In this document: in pieces, positions 7,801 through 10,170 of the stretch
How the letters are laid out: every line of letters starts with the position of its first letter
How positions within the stretch are numbered: position 1 is the stretch's first letter
Assembly (NCBI GenBank): GCA_934338765.1
Contig: CAKRHL010000065.1
Span: 1 to 10,170 of the forward strand
Length of the DNA: 10,170 nucleotides
Direction: 5' to 3'
From: an uncultured Lachnospiraceae bacterium
GTDB lineage: Bacteria; Bacillota; Clostridia; Lachnospirales; Lachnospiraceae
The notes under the pieces: generated by a model
What the model saw: the letters and a program-made list of their open reading frames with translations, nothing else
Told to the model about the DNA's origin: nothing
Database searches by the model: none
Made by a program: the position numbers and the translations under genes

Positions 7801-9419
7801 ATCGGAGGGTTTGTTACCTGTGCAAACATCTGCTTAAAATAGTTAAACAGAGGCTGTACCTTGCGGGAAAGCATTGGAAGCGGTGTATCGGTACCCATGG
7901 ATGCGATCGGCTCACTTCCGTTCTGTGCCATTGGCAGAATGGATGTCTTATATTCTTCGAAAGTATAACCAAATGCCTTCTGCATTCTCGCTCTTTCCTC
8001 ATCGGTATACTCCGGTACCTTGTGATTTGGAATGTGAAGCTCTGCCAGTGTGACAAGATTGCTGTTAAGCCACTCACCATATGGCTGGCGGGATGCATAT
8101 TTCTCTTTCAGATCAGCATCGTCGATCAGCTCTCCCTTCACGGTATCTACCAAAAGCATACGGCCCGGTCTTAAACGATCCTTCTTTACGATCTTCTCCG
8201 GTGGAAGCTCAAATACACCCACCTCAGAGGAAAGGATCAGCTGATCATCTGTCGTAATATAATAACGGGAAGGTCTCAGACCGTTACGGTCAAGGACAGC
8301 TCCCATGTAATCACCATCGGAGAACAGAATGGATGCAGGACCATCCCATGGCTCCATCATGGTTGCATAATACTGATAGAAATCTCTCTTCTTCTGGCTG
8401 ATGCTCATATCATTTTCCCATGGCTCCGGGATCGTGATCATCACCGCCAGCGGCAGCTCCATGCCACTCATTACAAGAAATTCCAATGTGTTATCAAGAC
8501 GTGCGGAGTCGGAACCGTTTGGATCAACTACCGGCAGGATCTTGTGGAAATCACTGGACAGATACGGTGTCTCCATGGTTTCCTCACGTGCAAGCATCTT
8601 ATCTGCATTACCGACGATGGTATTGATCTCACCGTTGTGTACGATAAAACGGTTTGGATGAGCACGCATCCAGCTTGGATTTGTGTTGGTACTGAATCTG
8701 GAATGTACAATGGCGATCGCAGATACATAATCCTCATCCTGCAGATCCATAAAGAAGGAACGAAGCTGGCCTACCAGAAACATTCCTTTATAAACGATGG
8801 TACGGCTGGAGCATGACACTACATAAGTATCTTCACTGCTCTGCTGCTCAAAGACACGGCGTGCCACATAGAGCTTCCGGTCAAAATCGAGACCCTTCTC
8901 CACATCATCCGGTCTCTTGACAAAGCCCTGTACGATGTAAGGCATGCACTCCAATGCCTTGTGTCCCAGAATGTCAGGCTTGATCGGTACTTCTCTCCAT
9001 CCAAGGAATTTCATGCCCTCCTTCTCGATGATGACCTCAAACATACGCTTCGCCTGATTGCGCTTCAACTCATCCTGCGGCAGGAAGAACATGCCCACAC
9101 CATAATCGCGTTCCCCGCCAATCTCAATCCCAAGTGACTCCGTCTCTTTCTTAAAAAACCGGTGCGAAATCTGAAGCATGATACCTACTCCATCACCGGT
9201 CTTACCTTCTGCATCCTTACCGGCACGATGTTCCAGTTTTTCCACAATCTCCAGTGCCCCGGATACTGTGTCATGGGTTTTATTACCCTTGATGTTGACG
9301 ATGGCACCAATACCACAGTTGTCATGCTCAAAATGTGGATCATATAAGCCCTTTGACTCATGATCAATACAATTTGAAGCCTGTACTGCACTCTTATTCA
9401 TTGCTTCCTGATTAATCAT
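4824..9419 (-). CDS. gltB: Glutamate synthase (NADPH) large subunit
   Basis: Makes two glutamates from glutamine and 2-oxoglutarate in the GS-GOGAT ammonia assimilation route. The product is 1531 residues. A 34-residue propeptide precedes Cys35 (DNCGIG), which should become the N-terminal nucleophile after self-cleavage. The class II amidotransferase domain spans about 35-430, with HSRFSTN at 239-245 and HNGEINT at 261-267. A central domain covers about 470-770. The FMN-binding synthase domain covers about 840-1210 (GAMSYGSIS at 888-896). Cysteines 1134, 1140 and 1145 fit the [3Fe-4S] cluster pattern C-x5-C-x4-C. The C-terminal GXGXG beta-helix spans about 1270-1460. The ATG at 9419 has GGAGG at 9432-9428, eight bases upstream; a TTG at 9434 in the same frame overlaps that site and is rejected. 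No lesion or missing key residue was seen. Confidence 0.97.
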   Translation of the reverse strand: MINQEAMNKSAVQASNCIDHESKGLYDPHFEHDNCGIGAIVNIKGNKTHDTVSGALEIVEKLEHRAGKDAEGKTGDGVGIMLQISHRFFKKETESLGIEIGGERDYGVGMFFLPQDELKRNQAKRMFEVIIEKEGMKFLGWREVPIKPDILGHKALECMPYIVQGFVKRPDDVEKGLDFDRKLYVARRVFEQQSSEDTYVVSCSSRTIVYKGMFLVGQLRSFFMDLQDEDYVSAIAIVHSRFSTNTNPSWMRAHPNRFIVHNGEINTIVGNADKMLAREETMETPYLSSDFHKILPVVDPNGSDSARLDNTLEFLVMSGMELPLAVMITIPEPWENDMSISQKKRDFYQYYATMMEPWDGPASILFSDGDYMGAVLDRNGLRPSRYYITTDDQLILSSEVGVFELPPEKIVKKDRLRPGRMLLVDTVKGELIDDADLKEKYASRQPYGEWLNSNLVTLAELHIPNHKVPEYTDEERARMQKAFGYTFEEYKTSILPMAQNGSEPIASMGTDTPLPMLSRKVQPLFNYFKQMFAQVTNPPIDAIREEIVTSTSVYIGEDGNLLEEKGENCKVLKIHNPILNDTDLLKIKNIDKEGFKCEVLPITYYKNTSLKKALDHLCLEADRAHKEGCNILILSDRDVDEFHMPIPSLLAVSTLQQHLVTTKRRTSMSVILETAEPREVHHFATLLGYGASAVNPYLAHETIRELINNGMLDKDYYAAVSDYDNAVLHGIVKIASKMGISTIQSYQGSKIFEAIGISKEVIETYFPDTVSRVGGVTLEDIEKQIDEQHSRAFDPLDLTVDLNLENRGQHKERGHQEEHLYNPETIHLLQQAAWTGNYELFKQYSKCIDEKEKQVTLRSLLDFKYPKKGIPLEEVESVEEIVQRFKTGAMSYGSISQEAHETLAIAMNHLHGKSNSGEGGESLERLETAGSAVDRCSAIKQVASGRFGVTSRYLVSAKEIQIKMAQGAKPGEGGHLPGGKVYPWVAKTRHSTPGVSLISPPPHHDIYSIEDLAQLIYDLKNSNKDARISVKLVSEAGVGTVAAGVAKAGAAVILISGYDGGTGAAPKSSIYNAGLPWELGLAETHQTLIMNGLRSRVRIETDGKLMTGRDVAIAAMLGAEEFGFATAPLITMGCVMMRVCNLDTCPVGVATQNPELRKRFRGKPEYVENFMKFIASELREYMAALGVRKLDDLIGRVDLLKRKELTGEAEEYAKRVDLSKILDPTFAGLRKDNKFNPKDKYDFELEKTIDEKIFLPKLKKSLETGEKARIEVKVDNINRTLGTILGSEVTKKFSDTLEEDTITVKCDGSGGQSFGAFIPKGLTLELEGDSNDYLGKGLSGGKIVVYPPKNSRFKAEENIIVGNVALYGATSGKAFINGVAGERFCVRNSGAYAVVEGVGDHGCEYMTGGRVVVLGPTGKNFAAGMSGGVAYVLDEDSNLYLKLNKELVSSEPITDKYDVLELKEMIEEHVAATGSKKGKMILDDFSEYLPKFKKIISYDYAHMLQLIAKMEEHGLSYEQAQIEAFYEHKNK

Positions 9420-9449
9420 TCCATGTTCCTCCAATCAATTATTGTAAAA

Positions 9450-9473
9450 AGGGCAAAACCAGCGTTTTGCCCT
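9450..9473 (-). terminator. Leader terminator T2, just upstream of gltB
   Basis: On the minus strand a perfect 10-bp stem (AGGGCAAAAC pairing with GTTTTGCCCT) closes a GCTG tetraloop and is followed by TTTT. It has the form of an intrinsic terminator in the gltB direction, yet it lies 17 bp before the gltB ribosome binding site and 30 bp before the ATG. No gene ends upstream of it, so it most likely works as an attenuator, or as a hairpin affecting translation. Confidence 0.7.
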
Positions 9474-9501
9474 CCAAGAATTGCTTCGCAATTCCCGTTG
9501 G
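9474..9501 (-). promoter_or_regulatory. Leader hairpin between the gltB terminators
   Basis: On the minus strand GAATTGC and GCAATTC form a 7-bp stem with a GAA triloop (9494-9478). An outer CCAA/TTGG helix (9501-9498 with 9477-9474) extends it across a three-base CGG bulge. It directly abuts T2 and would be part of the folded gltBD leader RNA. Similar short palindromes also occur as dispersed repeats in clostridial genomes, which is an alternative origin. Confidence 0.5.
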
Positions 9502-9504
9502 CTT

Positions 9505-9522
9505 TGCTCTACGTTACGAGCA
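9505..9522 (-). promoter_or_regulatory. Possible anti-antiterminator hairpin in the gltB leader
   Basis: TGCTC (9522-9518 on the minus strand) can pair with GAGCA (9509-9505) around an eight-base loop. GAGCA is the start of the segment GAGCAAAGCC (9509-9500), which can alternatively pair with the 3' arm of T2. A four-codon mini-frame ATG CTC GTA ACG TAG (9523-9509) overlaps it, with a weak AGGA just upstream. The stem is short and the function is inferred. Confidence 0.3.
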
Positions 9523-9540
9523 TTTTCCTATACATACACT

Positions 9541-9587
9541 AAAAAAAAGAAAAAGGGGTCAACAAGTAAAACCTGTCGAACCCCTTT
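9541..9587 (-). terminator. Leader terminator T1, promoter-proximal
   Basis: On the minus strand, arms 9587-9572 and 9566-9552 pair as AAAGGGG with CCCCTTT, then eight further pairs (two G-T wobbles) after one bulged T, around the loop TTTTA. The hairpin is followed by TTTTTCTTTTTTTT down to 9541. This is the strongest intrinsic terminator in the window. It begins only about 11 nt after the predicted gltB transcription start, so it would release an RNA of about 50-60 nt unless it is bypassed. Confidence 0.8.
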
Positions 9588-9596
9588 GTTCTTCAA

Positions 9597-9626
9597 ATTG
9601 AGATTATTATAATATAGATTCTCAAT
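9597..9626. repeat. Inverted repeat over the gltB promoter, candidate operator
   Basis: ATTGAGA (9597-9603) and TCTCAAT (9620-9626) form a perfect 7-bp inverted repeat with a 16-bp gap. The arm centres are 23 bp apart, about two helical turns. One arm falls at the predicted start site and the other in the -35/-10 spacer, so a dimeric protein bound here would block polymerase. The regulator is unknown; it does not read as a CodY box. Confidence 0.45.
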
Positions 9627-9634
9627 AATTGCAA
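9606..9634 (-). promoter_or_regulatory. gltBD operon promoter
   Basis: On the minus strand TTGCAA (9634-9629) is separated by exactly 17 bases from a consensus TATAAT (9611-9606). Transcription should start near 9599, giving a leader of about 180 nt before the gltB ATG. It is the best promoter match upstream of gltB, and the inverted repeat at 9597-9626 overlaps it. Confidence 0.7.
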
Positions 9635-9788
9635 CACTTTTTTAAGTTTTATCGATAATTTCTTTTTAAAATATAGCTTTTCTCGTTTTTGATTTATTTT
9701 TTTCTGTTTGTGTTATTTTCTCATCTGGAAGAAATGATGTTTACTTAAAAATATGCAGTGAAACGATTTTCCAAGCCGCTTTTTCTTG
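9635..9788. other. AT-rich intergenic stretch between gltB and xpt promoters
   Basis: No gene, RNA or mobile element was recognised in this segment of the 486-bp region between the gltB and xpt start codons. It is strongly AT-rich with T-tracts. The one compact element seen is a perfect 10-bp palindrome TTATCGATAA at 9649-9658, centred about 54 bp upstream of the predicted gltB start site, where activators commonly bind. Confidence 0.4.
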
Positions 9789-9845
9789 CGAAATCACCTG
9801 TTTCATGATAAACTTAACAACATTATAACACCACGAAATCACCTG
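9789..9845 (+). repeat. 12-bp direct repeat bracketing the xpt promoter
   Basis: CGAAATCACCTG occurs at 9789-9800 and identically at 9834-9845, a 45-bp period. In both copies CATG follows within two or three bases (TTTCATG, then CTCATG). The first copy directly precedes the candidate -35 and the second begins at the predicted start site. A perfect 12-bp repeat in 57 bp is unlikely by chance and suggests paired operator sites. Confidence 0.6.
9801..9829 (+). promoter_or_regulatory. Candidate xpt promoter
   Basis: TTTCAT (9801-9806) lies 17 bases before TATAAC (9824-9829), predicting a start near 9836 and a leader of about 70 nt. The -35 match is weak. An alternative is TTGCGA (9787-9792) with 17 bases to TAAACT (9810-9815). 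In either case the promoter is overlapped or flanked by the CGAAATCACCTG repeat. Confidence 0.4.
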
Positions 9846-9905
9846 CTCATGTACTACCGATACAGGCCTGTGGGTTACAGTTTTTAGAAAGGCATGGTAA
9901 TAATT

Positions 9906-10170
9906 ATGAATTTTTTAGAAGAACGTATTATGAAGGACGGCATTGTAAAAGAAGGAAATGTACTCAAGGTTGACAGTTTCCTCAATCACCAGATGGATAT
10001 TGCACTCTTTGATGAGATGGGTGCCGAATGGAAACGCCGTTTTGCAGACAGGCCCATCAATAAGATCCTGACCATCGAGGCCTCCGGTATCGGTATCGCC
10101 TGTGTGGCAGCCAGACACTTTGATGTACCGGTTGTCTTTGCAAAGAAATCCAAAAGCATTAATATAGAAG
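9906..10170 (+). CDS. xpt: Xanthine phosphoribosyltransferase, truncated by the window end
   Basis: Converts xanthine and PRPP to XMP in cytosolic purine salvage. The first 88 residues are visible, under half of the usual roughly 190. The start [29 protein letters not shown] is the standard Xpt opening; it continues with the conserved [16 protein letters not shown] block (residues 52-67) and [13 protein letters not shown]. The latter blocks form the type I phosphoribosyltransferase fold, and the PRPP-binding loop lies beyond the window. The ATG at 9906 gives the family N-terminus, but the only AGAAAGG is 13 bases away. An in-frame ATG at 9894 is almost on top of that site, so 9906 is chosen with some doubt. 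It is divergent from gltB. Many Firmicute xpt genes have a guanine riboswitch; I do not see its conserved core here. Confidence 0.93.
   Translation, partial: MNFLEERIMKDGIVKEGNVLKVDSFLNHQMDIALFDEMGAEWKRRFADRPINKILTIEASGIGIACVAARHFDVPVVFAKKSKSINIE

Noticed and set aside
7545..8174. 209-codon plus-strand frame within gltB
   Set aside because: Shadow frame opposite the amidotransferase and central domains; no recognisable protein features.
9450..9599. T-box or ANTAR-type leader for gltBD
   Set aside because: There is no T-box antiterminator sequence. The visible hairpin loops are TTTTA, GAA and GCTG, not the paired six-base A--G-- loops of ANTAR targets.
9640..9905. Possible purine riboswitch upstream of xpt
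   Set aside because: I looked for the conserved three-way junction core with its loop and joining sequences and did not find it on either strand.
9915..10118. 67-codon minus-strand frame opposite xpt
   Set aside because: The xpt reading on the plus strand is strongly supported, and this frame has no ribosome binding site or domain.

Overview
The window reads as chromosomal DNA of a low-to-moderate-GC Firmicute, most likely an anaerobic gut member of the Clostridia (Lachnospiraceae-like). The reasons are the strong GGAGG-type ribosome binding sites before almost every gene, AT-rich intergenic regions with intrinsic terminators, the protein sequences of GltB, GltD and Xpt, and a lysine-rich BIG2 domain on a secreted esterase. 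The family-level assignment is inference from recognition, not from a search.

Layout, left to right. At 1-125 (minus) lies a start-less fragment resembling the C-terminal part of a type I restriction HsdR subunit, running off the left edge. Next is dtd (minus, 196-654), a D-aminoacyl-tRNA deacylase with its own promoter. A hairpin terminator at 796-831 separates it from a secreted BIG2-domain CE1-like esterase (minus, 859-2136). The esterase is divergent from an AraC-family regulator (plus, 2289-3173). Their 152-bp shared intergenic region holds two candidate promoters pointing at each other and a 7-bp direct repeat spaced 20 bp. A 38-bp near-perfect palindrome (3195-3232) lies between the convergent AraC gene and the gltBD operon.

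The core of the window is gltB-gltD (minus, 9419 to 3316), the two subunits of NADPH-dependent glutamate synthase, 26 bp apart. GltB takes ammonia from glutamine and makes glutamate from 2-oxoglutarate; GltD supplies the electrons from NADPH. All expected catalytic and Fe-S cysteines are present. At the right edge xpt (plus, from 9906, truncated by the window) encodes xanthine phosphoribosyltransferase for purine salvage.

The genes are ordinary housekeeping and sugar-ester utilisation genes. The most interesting material is non-coding. The roughly 180-nt gltBD leader appears to carry two intrinsic terminators in series, and the second has a competing antiterminator pairing and an anti-antiterminator hairpin. 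An inverted repeat straddles the gltB promoter. A 12-bp direct repeat brackets the candidate xpt promoter, where a guanine riboswitch might have been expected but is not seen. I found no clear novel multi-gene system, CRISPR array, tRNA or rRNA.
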